DNA from: Carposina sasakii | Taxonomy: Eukaryota > Arthropoda > Insecta > Lepidoptera > Carposinidae | Length of the DNA stretch: 64,000 bases | Assembly (NCBI GenBank): GCA_014607495.2 | Contig: CP053150.1 | Coordinates: 9,444,495 to 9,508,494 of the forward strand | Direction of reading: 5' to 3' | Shown here: positions 21,672-32,300 of the stretch, one piece after another | Numbering within the stretch: position 1 is the stretch's first letter | Layout: every line of letters starts with the position of its first letter | The notes under the pieces: generated by a model | Databases searched by the model: none | What the model was told of the DNA's origin: nothing | The model's input: the letters and a program-made list of their open reading frames with translations, nothing else | Translations under genes and position numbers: made by a program

Positions 21672-24600
21672 TTAACATAGAATTTTACTTCTTATAAAAC
21701 AAAATTTTTCTGAAGGTAGAGCCTTTGTAAGAAAGTCTGCTAATTGATTAGAACTAGGTACATATTTAATGCTCAAACAGCCTTGCTCTACCTTTTCACG
21801 AATAAACATATATCTAACATCTATGTGTTTAGATCTTTGATGACAAACTGGATTGCATATCAATTTTATTGCAGCCTGATTGTCAATAAACAAATTAATA
21901 CAATTCTGAGTTTCACCTAATTCTGATAGAAATTGTCTTAGCCATAAAAGTTCTTTTGTGGCATCACAAGCTGCCATAAATTCGGCCTCCATTGTGGACA
22001 GTGCAATTGTTTGTTGTTTGCGACTTGTCCAAGTGATTGGACCATTATTCATCAAAAACAAATAGCCTGTAGTAGATTTTCTAGACTCTACATCATTAGC
22101 ATAGTCAGAGTCAGAATAACCTTTTAACTCTACATTTCCCTTATACTCAATTCCTATATTTTTAGTATCTATTAAATATCTTATTATACGTTTAACTGCT
22201 TTAACATGTTCAAAACTGGGATTATTTACATATCTGCATAGCATGTTAACAGCAAAAGAAATATCTGGACGTGAAACTGAGGCTAAAAACAACAGAGATC
22301 CAATTGCCTCTCTATAAGGAAAATTTACAGTAATATCATTATCATTATTCGAGTTTGTCAAACTAATATTACAATCAGCTGGTGTATTACAAGATTTTGC
22401 TTGTGACAAATTAAATTTCTGTATTATTTGCTCAATATAATTTGTTTGAGAAATATGAATGGACTCTTCTGACTTATGTATTTCTAATCCAACAAAACAA
22501 TTCAGATCTAAGACTTTAACATTAAAATTAGTTTTAAGTGCATCTATAACCAACTTCAAGACATCTTTGTTTGATGCAAAAATTAGACCATCATCTACAT
22601 ACAATATCAATAATACTCTCATATTGTTGAAATAGCTCCTAAATACACAATGATCAGATTCTAATTGTATAAACCCATATGACTTTAAAAATTGAGTGAA
22701 TTTCATATTCCAACAGCGTGGAGCCTGTTTGAGTCCATATAGGGATTTGTTGAGTTTGCACACTTTTCCATTTTCAACATCTACACCTTTAGGTGCTTCC
22801 ATAATAATTTCTTCTTCAAGCTCCCCATACAGAAAAGCTGTCTTTATATCAAATTGAACAACTTCATAGTTATACTTAGCAGCCAAACTAAGTAAAATTC
22901 TGATTGAGTCAAATCTAGTAGTTGGTGCAAAAGTTTCATTATAATCAACATTTTTTATTTGTGAAAAACCACGAGCACACAATCTTGCTTTGTATCTTTC
23001 AATTTTTCCTTCTTTATTTTTCTTTATTGTAAAGACCCATTTTGTTGTTATAGGTGTCTTATTAGTTTTATCTATAATTGTCCAGGTTTTATTTTCCTCA
23101 TGAGCTCTTAATTCTTCTTCTATTGCCATCTTCCATTTTCTAGCATCTGGACTCTTTATTGCATCCTCATAAGTGGATGGAACATATTCCACAAGAAATG
23201 CTTGAAAATTTCTATTATTCCTTGGTCTCAAATTAATATTTGATGGTTCAACATCCTCTAAAATTTCTTGAGATGGTTCATATAAATCATCACTCTCATG
23301 TTCACTTGTGTCTTCACTTGTAGCTTCACTTGTAATATCAATTGGCTCGGTCTGAGATATCGATGGAATAGGGGTTTCTTGTATAGATTCAGTGACTTCA
23401 AATTCTGTCATATTCTTTGTGACAGGAATATAATTCTCGTCAAAGAAAACATCTCTTGATATTTTAATTTTATTTGTACTATGGTCATACATTCTATAAT
23501 TGTGATTATCATAGCCCACAAGAATCATCTTGTTACTTTTCTTCTGAAGTTTTGTTCGGCATACATCAGGAACATGGACATATCCACATGAACCAAACAC
23601 TCTTAAATTTTTTAAGTCAGGTTTCTCACCAGTCCAGATTTCATATGGTGTCTTACTTGGAGTTTGACTGGAGGTTGTTCTGTTCTGTAAGTAGACTGCA
23701 CAGTTCACTGCTTCTGCCCATAGTGATAAAGGCAAATTACGACCATAAAGCATGGAACGCGCACTCTCAACTATTGTACGTAACTCTCGTTCTGCCCGAC
23801 CATTCTGCTGAGGTGTATAGGGGGCAGTGCATTCATGTTTTATTCCATTTCGAGTTAAAAACTCTTTAAAATTATTGTTTACATATTCTGTGCCATTATC
23901 TGTATGTAAAGTACGCACATTATGTCCAAACTGATTCTGTATTATAGCATTGTAACACTTAAAGTGATCCAATACTTCACTTTTGTGTTTCATTAAATAT
24001 ACATGTAAATAACTTGAAGCACCATCTTTAAAAAGGACAAAATACTTCATACCTTGTATTGAAGACTCACTCATAGGTCCACACACATCGCTGTAGACCA
24101 GATCTCCAGGGCTCATCACACCCCGGTGTGAAGTATGGAATTGAAGACGAGTTTGCTTTCCATACATGCACGCTTCACACACAAACTGTTCATCTTCACA
24201 ATTTTTACACTGAATAAGTCCACTTTTAATCATATTCTTCACTTCTTTTATATTCAAGTGTCCAAGTCTTTCATGCCATGTTTTTAAACTGTCAGGTGTT
24301 TGCACCACATTACAGCTAGCACTAATAATTGTTTTAAAATTCATATGATACAAATTATTTGGTGTTTGTGTTGCACTCAAAACTACTTTACTGTCCTTGT
24401 AGATTAAAGCAGTAGTATTTCTTTTAATTATTACATAGCCTAAACGCATAATAGCACCTTCAGAAAATAAATTTCTACATAGTTCAGGCACATAGATAAC
24501 TTCTTTTAGAATATTGTTCTCCCACTGTCCATTTATACACTTTCTTATGAGCACTGTACCGACACCACAAACTTTCAGGTTTTGTTGATTTCCCAACTTC

Positions 24601-25487
24601 ACTTGTCTTTTATTTTCATCTGAAAATTCTTCTATATTCAAGAAAAAATCTTTTCTGTAAGTCATGTGTACAGATGCTCCACTGTCTAATAACCACACAT
24701 CATCATTAGTTTCAGAGGTAAAGTATGCATCATCTACATGGAATGCCAACATATTGTTTTGCTCTTGACGTCTTCGACTAGATTTCTTAGCACGGCAGTC
24801 CCTTGCAAAATGACCACGCTTATTACAATTGTAGCACACAAAACGATGACGTGTATTTTCAGAATTATTATTGCTTTCTTTCGGCTTTTCTTGAGCAGCC
24901 GCTAGTGCTACTTCATTTTGCTCTTCTGAAGTTAAACTGGCTTCTTCATCCATCAAGCGAGCAGTGAGATTATGTATAGTTTGTTGAGCAGAGTCAAGCG
25001 ACATCCAGGCTTGGCGCACAGACCGATACTTGGAAGGTAATGTACTGATAATCTTTGTAATGATCGCAGTCTCACTGATTTGCTCACCATTATCTTTAAG
25101 CTGTTGCGCTAAGCTTTCTACTTTAGATATATGTTGCGCTATGCTGTCAGATGGGCTCATCTTGTATTGATAAAATCTTTCATGTACTAACATTTTATTG
25201 AATTCTGACTTCTGTTCATATATTGACTCAAGTTTTTCCATAATTTTCTTGGCACTGTCGCAATTCTCAATAAGTGCTATCTGTCTGTAGTCCATTGCAG
25301 ATGTGATGATGAACATGGCCATGCCGTCATTTTTGAGCCATGCGGTTGCTGTGTTACCATCAGTTGGTTTCGATACAGACAGATCGATTCCTTTCGCCCT
25401 TAATGCACACATGATTTGGAACTTCCATTGGCGGAAATTATTGCCATCGAACCTCTCCACATTCATTTTAAGGCCACCAACATCCAT
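21672..25487 (-). CDS. copia gag-pol polyprotein, intact (1271 aa)
   Basis: Encodes all proteins for copia retrotransposition in one frame. Gag region about 1-235, with a CCHC zinc knuckle CYNCNKRGHFARDC at 218-231. Aspartic protease with DSG at 268-270. Integrase with H405, H410, C437, C440 as the zinc site and D467, D530, E566 as catalytic residues (in SDVCGP, HTDNGTE, QNGRAERE). Reverse transcriptase about 780-1030 with YVDD at 963-966. RNase H with D1126 or D1128, E1167 and D1202. The start is the first ATG, about 110 nt inside the 5' LTR. Length is slightly below the roughly 1400 residues of Drosophila copia. No stop or frameshift is present. A single frame means Gag must be made in excess by splicing or processing; I see no obvious signal deciding which. 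Confidence 0.97.
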   Translation of the reverse strand: MDVGGLKMNVERFDGNNFRQWKFQIMCALRAKGIDLSVSKPTDGNTATAWLKNDGMAMFIITSAMDYRQIALIENCDSAKKIMEKLESIYEQKSEFNKMLVHERFYQYKMSPSDSIAQHISKVESLAQQLKDNGEQISETAIITKIISTLPSKYRSVRQAWMSLDSAQQTIHNLTARLMDEEASLTSEEQNEVALAAAQEKPKESNNNSENTRHRFVCYNCNKRGHFARDCRAKKSSRRRQEQNNMLAFHVDDAYFTSETNDDVWLLDSGASVHMTYRKDFFLNIEEFSDENKRQVKLGNQQNLKVCGVGTVLIRKCINGQWENNILKEVIYVPELCRNLFSEGAIMRLGYVIIKRNTTALIYKDSKVVLSATQTPNNLYHMNFKTIISASCNVVQTPDSLKTWHERLGHLNIKEVKNMIKSGLIQCKNCEDEQFVCEACMYGKQTRLQFHTSHRGVMSPGDLVYSDVCGPMSESSIQGMKYFVLFKDGASSYLHVYLMKHKSEVLDHFKCYNAIIQNQFGHNVRTLHTDNGTEYVNNNFKEFLTRNGIKHECTAPYTPQQNGRAERELRTIVESARSMLYGRNLPLSLWAEAVNCAVYLQNRTTSSQTPSKTPYEIWTGEKPDLKNLRVFGSCGYVHVPDVCRTKLQKKSNKMILVGYDNHNYRMYDHSTNKIKISRDVFFDENYIPVTKNMTEFEVTESIQETPIPSISQTEPIDITSEATSEDTSEHESDDLYEPSQEILEDVEPSNINLRPRNNRNFQAFLVEYVPSTYEDAIKSPDARKWKMAIEEELRAHEENKTWTIIDKTNKTPITTKWVFTIKKNKEGKIERYKARLCARGFSQIKNVDYNETFAPTTRFDSIRILLSLAAKYNYEVVQFDIKTAFLYGELEEEIIMEAPKGVDVENGKVCKLNKSLYGLKQAPRCWNMKFTQFLKSYGFIQLESDHCVFRSYFNNMRVLLILYVDDGLIFASNKDVLKLVIDALKTNFNVKVLDLNCFVGLEIHKSEESIHISQTNYIEQIIQKFNLSQAKSCNTPADCNISLTNSNNDNDITVNFPYREAIGSLLFLASVSRPDISFAVNMLCRYVNNPSFEHVKAVKRIIRYLIDTKNIGIEYKGNVELKGYSDSDYANDVESRKSTTGYLFLMNNGPITWTSRKQQTIALSTMEAEFMAACDATKELLWLRQFLSELGETQNCINLFIDNQAAIKLICNPVCHQRSKHIDVRYMFIREKVEQGCLSIKYVPSSNQLADFLTKALPSEKFCFIRSKILC

Positions 25488-25584
25488 TTTACCGGCGTCG
25501 AACTTTGAGGTTATTCACTTTGAGGTTATGTAAAAATGTAATTACTTGCACCGAGTGTTTGCTCTTTACAACTTTATTAATGAC

Positions 25585-25598
25585 CTGGGCCCATAACC
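25585..25598 (-). other. copia primer binding site (half initiator tRNA-Met)
   Basis: The minus strand reads GGTTATGGGCCCAG directly after the 5' LTR. It is complementary to the anticodon stem-loop region of insect initiator tRNA-Met (CUGGGCCCAUAACC), the internal half-tRNA priming known for Drosophila copia, not the tRNA 3' end. Confidence 0.9.
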
Positions 25599-25822
25599 TG
25601 TTGGGATAATAGATATATCCAGGAAACATTAATAAATATGCAAGAAATTCTAAAAGTATTTATTCACTGCACACTGGTAGTTTCTATATCCGACCTGACA
25701 TGGGTAACCCCGGACACATAAGTAGGCAAAGACAGTAGCGCTCCTAGTGAGCCAATAGTGAAACAGTTTTCTTTCTTAAATTATATAGACTAGGACATCG
25801 ATATAATATTCCATACTTAATA
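25599..25822 (-). repeat. copia 5' LTR (224 bp)
   Basis: Same 224 bases as the 3' LTR by eye. Contains the TATA-like box and AATAAA in element orientation, so transcription should start here and run toward lower coordinates. Confidence 0.95.
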
Positions 25823-25827
25823 ACCTG

Positions 25828-27595
25828 GTTCAATTTATTATGAAATAAAAGACAGATAATAGTTTAGATGAACAAGGAATCTTTATTATCAGACTGTCTC
25901 TTTGCACTAAAATAGGCTTATAATTAAAGGCATTAAAATCACAAAAATCATCTCAATCTTACACTGACCATCCATGGTCCTTGTCGTCTGCTGACTGACC
26001 TAAGCATTAAATAAAAACAGTTTTGGTATAATCATAGGTAGTAAATCATCTGTACAATATTCGCCTTGAAATGTCAAAGTTCCTTTGAAATTCATTTTAC
26101 GTAATACAAATTTGACAAGCAATGAGCGATTTTTGTTAAATTTTTACTATCGCTTTGCTTTTGCTAGTTAGGTAATAAGGCAGCTGGGATCTACAGCGGC
26201 AGGCAGTTAAATAAAATTGTCTCTACAATATTTAAATACTCTGATGCTCAGATCTATCTATAAATGGGAAATGAAGAGAAACTTCATATGGACTGGACTG
26301 CCAGACCTCCTGCTTAGCCAATAATTGGTGATAATATAAATATGGAAGGCACAATGGACACTTTATTTTTCGTAATTACACTTAACCATACTCGAGGCTT
26401 GCCTAAAGGCTGCCGTGATCTACAAATAAATAATTATAAGTATAGGTAATGTAAACTGTAAAATAATACAAGATCACCTTGGTATTATATTGGTAGGTAG
26501 TTACGACTTGTTGGTAGGTAGGTACCTACTTACATTAAATTACTTAATTAATAGTGTTGAAGTACCTCTACTTATTTTAACTAGTTCCCGAGATTTTTCT
26601 GGTTGTACGAACGTAATTATATAAGTGGTTTTTTTTTTTCTATCACTCGTACTGCACAAATCTGTTGGTATATAAACTGGAGAGTATTTATTTGCCCGTT
26701 AAGTTATTTTAAAGCCCGTAAGAAATATACTTATTATTTTTGTATTATGTTCCAGAGCAACAATTATTATAATACTAAAATGTATTTGCACACATTTAAA
26801 AAAGTTAAGTTATGCATTATAGCTTATGGCCTACTCACGTGCCCGCACACAGTCTACTCCCACTTATTTATTTAAGGGCCCGTTTGTCAGAAATTACGTT
26901 TTTAGATTAAGTAGTTTTTAAAGAAATTATAATAGAAATGAAATCATCATAATTAAAGTCGGAAAAAATATATCCTACAGAATCATATTCGATCTAGTGA
27001 TTTTTTTAATTCAAAACAAATTTTACTTGATAAAAAAATAAATTAGACGCAAGCAATTAAAAGCATTTTCAGTGCTTAAGAGTTGGGATTTTGTTGAAAA
27101 TTTGATGATTCAATTTCTATTCAGTTTTCCCTATTTGATTGGATAGATTTATAATAATAACATTCCAAAATGCATTTGGGGGTACAATACCATGCAACCA
27201 AACGCGAATACAATTTACAACATTTACTGCATGCTACGACCATTAGGTGCTAAATATACGCTGCATTTGATATAAATTGTGCATTTCAAATTCACATAAT
27301 AATACCACATGTGACTACTTACTAAACTATAACTTATTATGTCGTATTGTATATATTATTATATCGTGATGATCCTTCATGTTGAGCGGACAAAGCGTGT
27401 TGTTACTTTAGTAGCAAAAGCAAATCAATTATTTTAGTTCGGCAATAAGGGACAGCCGCGTAGCCGGGATGAAACGTCAACCGTCGTCAAAGTCCGGGCA
27501 ATTGTATCGAAATTTCATCAGTTGATGTGTCACATCACTACTTCTGTTACAATATGAGTAAGTAGATGTACATATCTATGACAAACGTAAAGTAC
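25828..27595. other. No gene recognised
   Basis: AT-rich. The 90-codon frame at 26603-26875 is low-complexity with no motif. Confidence 0.5.
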
Positions 27596-28020
27596 AGTCG
27601 GGGTGTTAGTCCAGTCTGATCATATGATCCGTTGCAAGTGGAAACTGATCATGCTTTGAAAATGAAAAGTATAATCCGATCGCGTGATCATATTCCACCG
27701 AGATAATGTATATAATAATGTTTACTCTGATCACATTAACTTTAAAGTGCTATAGAAAATAAGAATTTTTTGGAAATTATTTTCACCAGAAAATCTATAG
27801 GTAAGTGATTGTTACTGACATTTTCTTCTTATTGGTTGGACTAAATAAAATAATATTTCTTATTTTTTTGTAACACTTTGAAGTGAATGTAATCAGAGTG
27901 GACATTATTATATACGTTGTCTCGGTGGAATCTGATCACGCTATCGAATTCTACTTTTCATTCGTTTGATTCGAGGCGAAACTGATATCGTGATCAGTGT
28001 GGACTAACCCCAGTCGGGGT
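27595..28020. mobile_element. Long-TIR MITE (407 bp) with 10-bp target duplication
   Basis: Direct repeat cagtcggggt at 27595-27604 and 28011-28020 (one base shared with the element end) encloses an element whose two halves are imperfect inverted repeats over about 150 bp (gttagtcca, attccaccgaga, gtatataataatgt, ctctgat.acatt). TGATCA-type words recur throughout both arms. A 9-10 bp duplication does not fit Tc1 or Harbinger; 8-10 bp occurs in hAT, P and Mutator-like groups. No coding sequence. Confidence 0.75.
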
Positions 28021-28872
28021 ATAAACGGGTTCGACGGCTCAGGGTTAATTTTGGTTTACTTAAATTTTTATTAATGATTTTGGTTGTGACCTCTGTATCA
28101 TTAGTCGTTTATTCCACACTTCACTTTTCCTCCTCCATTGCTAAATAAATCTACCTCGTAGAAAACTGACACAAACTTCAATCACACTAATCACAATTTT
28201 AATTCTAAATTTTAAATTTCACTTGAAAACAAATTGACGATTAACGAAATCTGAACGACGCAAATAATCAAGATCGGTCACTTAAATTAGTCAGTCAAGT
28301 CATTGAAAACTATGTAGTATGAAAAGTGACCACTTACGTGCTTACCTTAGCAATGGCTGGTGTACGCACGAGAAGAATCATTTTTATTATTATAGTTATA
28401 GTACATATAGATAAAAACAAGCAATATAATTACAAAACACACGAACTCTAAACGAACAAAACTGGAATGACTAATTTTCTCAGTACGTCTTCACAATTTG
28501 GGTCCTTTGCTTGGGAGTATGTCTGTGGTATGGTGTTTATTGCCGTGTAGAGATGTATTTGTTATTTACAAGTTTTGTTATGTATTTTATATGCTTTCTT
28601 TCCTATATTTGTATGCCAAAATGGCGGAGCACAGAGAAGCTAAATCTATTATTGTAATACCTGTGTATCACAAGTAAATTAATTTGAATTTGAAACAATT
28701 AATTACATTTAAACACACCAACATGTCTAATTAAACAAAACAAGCCGGAATGAAAAGTCCGGGGATCAAAAGTTGGCATCTTGTAAACAGAACCTGTCCT
28801 CCGGGAACAAGTTACGGGATAATTTAACTTTGTTAACTTATTTTCCCCTACTTCGGAATTAATTATTCTTGT
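28021..28872. other. No gene recognised; LINE/SINE-like tail near 28550-28700
   Basis: About 28550-28700 ends tgtatcacaagtaaattaat and ttgaatttgaa, a repeat tail I recognise as lepidopteran. The remainder has no recognised feature. Confidence 0.45.
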
Positions 28873-28876
28873 ATTT

Positions 28877-28905
28877 CGTCGCCGTAGAGCGAAAAGTCAC
28901 TAAGT
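28877..28905 (+). repeat. Left terminal inverted repeat
   Basis: Contains the outer CGTCGCCGTAGA and the inner motif GCGAAAAGTCACTAAGT (28889-28905), which is the likely transposase-binding site because it is repeated internally. Confidence 0.88.
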
Positions 28906-29092
28906 AGATTAAAACGTGTTTTGAGTAATAGAGTTTTAAAGTTTTATAAAACGAAAAAAAATATAACATAGTTTTGCCATGAGGTAATTTAAATTTAATG
29001 GTTTTGTATTTTAGAAAATAGATAAGAGTATAAGGTGATATTAGTATTTTTAATGAATTACGTATAATTACTGAAATAATGGCAAAAAACTA

Positions 29093-29109
29093 ACTTAGTT
29101 ATTTTTCGC
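29093..29109 (-). repeat. Internal copy of the end motif (left side)
   Basis: On the minus strand reads GCGAAAAATAACTAAGT, close to the terminal motif, in inverted orientation relative to the left end and about 190 bp inside it. Confidence 0.7.
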
Positions 29110-29355
29110 CCACAAATTCTGTACTATAATATATGATTAAAGAGGTTTAGTGACATTTCTCTTGTGTCTAGGACCATTGTTAAAAAAATAATTCCATTTA
29201 GGTAGAATATTACTTATATTAGCAAGTTCAATAGATCTTTTAATGAAATTTGACTCTTTTATATACACTGTCTTTTGTTTATTATTTATCTATTTTTAAA
29301 AACAAGGCAAAGAAAAGAAGAAAACAAATTAATGCGTTATTATACTTATTATTAG

Positions 29356-29361
29356 TTTATT
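29356..29361 (-). terminator. Polyadenylation signal AATAAA
   Basis: Lies 36 nt after the stop codon of the transposase gene on the coding strand, inside the transposon. Confidence 0.7.
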
Positions 29362-29396
29362 AAAAGACACAAAGAAATTTAGCATTCATAACTAAA

Positions 29397-32300
29397 TTAA
29401 TCCGACTCTTCACTTTCATCGTTGATATCGGGTTCCATTGCCCTATCTTGAACGTCATTGCTGGTCGGTAGAGACTCAGACCACGAGTGTAGTTCTTGGG
29501 GTATGATGTCCTTGCGACAGAGACCAATAAGATCCTTTTTCTTAGCCACTGAAATTGGAAGAGGAGCAGAATAAGCCATTGGAATAGCATACGCTTTTAA
29601 TTGAGCTACTAATTCGATTCTTCTGGTTTCCGAAACACTCTCTCCTATTCCATGCTCTTCCAAAATTCTTTTTCTTTTTCTAGTTCGAGGAACCGTTTTT
29701 TCTTCTTTTTCAAATATGTCAAACTCGGAGTACGGGCCATCGTGAGTGTAACGAAACTTAACTATGCCTGGATATTGCTTTTCAAACCTAAGACATTTGA
29801 TTTTCAGCCACATAATTTTCTTTCCGTTTTTATCTCTACTTGTATTACTGATAAATTTTTCATTCAGAGCCTTGACATCAAGCATTTCATTATAATTAAG
29901 TTCCTTTACCTCATAAGGCGATGCCGTTTCCCGGTGTCTCTTTGAACGTGCACGACGCATGACTGACTTCCAGTCTATCATAGAGTAAATTGGCGTATGC
30001 CTTTGCTCTTTTTCAATTGCGCTGTGCATGGAATCGACCTCCATGTGCGTGTGTCCACTTTCCAAGTATTTCTGCTCAAAAACATCCAAATGTAAATCAG
30101 GTCTTTGAATAAGATGAACCAAAAAGGCAGTTATAAATTGGTTTCGATTTTGCCCTGCGCAAGTGTCACTATAAATACAAATTTCTTTTATAGTAGGTGG
30201 CACCTGACTGATCCACCAGTTTAAAGCACTGGCGATTTCAACGCTTCCTCTTTTACCATTAATTTCGTTCCATGTAATACAATAGGCTTCATTAGGAGGT
30301 TTTGCTGTATGAATCGTGTAGTTCTGGACATTTAGTTTCCTTGTGTAGTATAGAATGCCGACACCACAAACAGGTATGTGCAACGTAGACTGCATGTCAG
30401 CGGTGAGCACAAGATAAGTGTCGTCTGCAATAGATCGTTCCTTATCACGTTCTTTGGCAGTTTGTGCTGCAATTTTTCTCTCAATATGAGCATCATATTC
30501 TTCTTTAAGATTATCAGGTCGACCTGCACTATCGAACCGAGTACATGCCATGCAGAGATCCTTTTTTGGAGTGAAAAATGACAAGTTAAATTCAGATCCA
30601 AATATTCTTTTATAAACATATAATGAACACGGGGTATCATTAGTCGATGCTAATTTTTCTTTGTACATCTCATACATTTTGGCAATGCTGAGTTTGCTTT
30701 CCAAGTATTGCCTCCGGGAAGTTTTTCTACAATAATGAGATTCAAGTCGAGGAAAGGAATTAATGTGGTCAATAATTTTTTGCTCAGAATCGCGATCAGT
30801 TTTGTTAATAGGAACATGGGAACCACGCCCGTCTTTACCCTCAAAAATGCCGTACTCGTTCATTTGTTTGATGGCTTCATTGACCGGTCCATTTGAAATA
30901 CATAATGTTTTGAGGAAAAACTGCTTGCACACTCTCATTTTAGAACCATTTTTATAAAAATAGTATTCATATGAAGCACTTCGATGTTTATCTTTTGAAA
31001 TAAGGACTTTTAATGTTTTTACAGGTTTGGCAATTATTAATTGCAATAAAAACTGTTTTTGTGCCACATAATCTGTAATCTTCCAGTACCGTTGACAAAG
31101 TGAAACTCTATCATCTTCAGAAAAATTATTCAAACAAAGAAATCGGCATTTTGTATCACATTTTACGGGCTTAGGCATCTTAGCGGGCATTACTTTCCCT
31201 TTTTTATTTTCGTAAGGCATACAATTGTGTCTATTCGCCTTTGCTTGATTCTTTTTCCATTTACTTGGGCAGCTTTTTTTCCATCTTGTAGCTTTTTTTT
31301 CATTGTTATTAGTGTGAGCAGTGGTAGCTGATGGTAAGTTTAGATCTTCAATAGATTCTTGTACATTTGTTTCTGATTTTTCCTCTTCGACAGAGTTAAA
31401 AACGGTACCAATAGTAGCCGATGCGGAGGTTAGTGGCTCATCGGATTCCGGTATTTGTTTCTTAAATTTTTCATTTTCTTCTCCGTTGTTAGTTAATATT
31501 GTTATTTCCTGCTGTTTATTAGATTCTTCGGTTTCATTGGTAAAGGTATTAATAGATGTATTCTGATTTATATTGGAAGGTCCAGGATGATTTCCACCTG
31601 TAGCATTACTGTTTCTATTCATACTTTTTAAATAAGAATTCATCAAATCTTCGCTATCACTGCTGTCACTTAAATATTTTCTAATTACTCTTCGTTTATT
31701 CTTCATAATATATTCATAGCGTTCCTCTTCACTATCTGGATACCAAGAAACGCTTGAGTCTGAGAAAACACGAACAGGAGAACTACTCAGATTATCAACA
31801 CCGCTTATAAGAGACCAAGGACTCTTAGGTAAATCGTCGTTTTCTTGAACTAAGGTTTCCTTGAAAGCGATAGAGCTTGAACCGAGCTCTTTCGTTGGTG
31901 TTTTTGGAAGAGGATAAGGACTCTTGGTAGCAGCAACATCTTGTTGTAGTGAAATCAAGTCTTCAAGGTTAATGAGATCATCATCTGCGTCGTTTACAAC
32001 TAAAGGAGCGGACTGCGGCTGCTGAATAGTGGGCAATTTATTTGGACTGAATACAGCAGAAGGTGGAGCAGACTCATAGCAATCTCTTTTTTGAAAAAGC
32101 TCAACCTCGTCGAAGTTCTTTGACATTTCATCATTAAGAAGTCCTCCCTGAAATTAATGAATATAAATAGAACAAGGCAGAAAGCAATAAAATAAGGTGT
32201 ATTCGTATTTAGTTGCAAGTCCCGATACAAAGCCAAAACAATTTAAAATCAATGGTTATACTCTTTAGTTAGTATTACATAAGTAATGCATAAGCGTATG

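Larger units (their letters stand above)
21405..25827 (-). mobile_element. Complete Ty1/copia LTR retrotransposon with target duplication
   Basis: The element proper spans 21410-25822 (4413 bp) on the minus strand. Target duplication ACCTG lies at 21405-21409 and 25823-25827. LTRs are 224 bp and I found no difference between them. In order it has a 5' LTR, a primer site against the initiator tRNA-Met anticodon arm, one gag-pol frame, the purine tract AGTGGGAG and a 3' LTR. All parts needed for transposition are present and unbroken, so this is a recent and possibly still active insertion. It sits alone in AT-rich DNA and has no env-like gene. Family: Ty1/copia by domain order (integrase before reverse transcriptase). 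Confidence 0.97.

Noticed and set aside
23474..23869. 131-codon plus-strand frame
   Set aside because: Antisense shadow of the copia integrase region.
30332..30957. Several 60-100 codon frames on both strands
   Set aside because: Shadows of the 909-codon main exon of the transposase in other frames.
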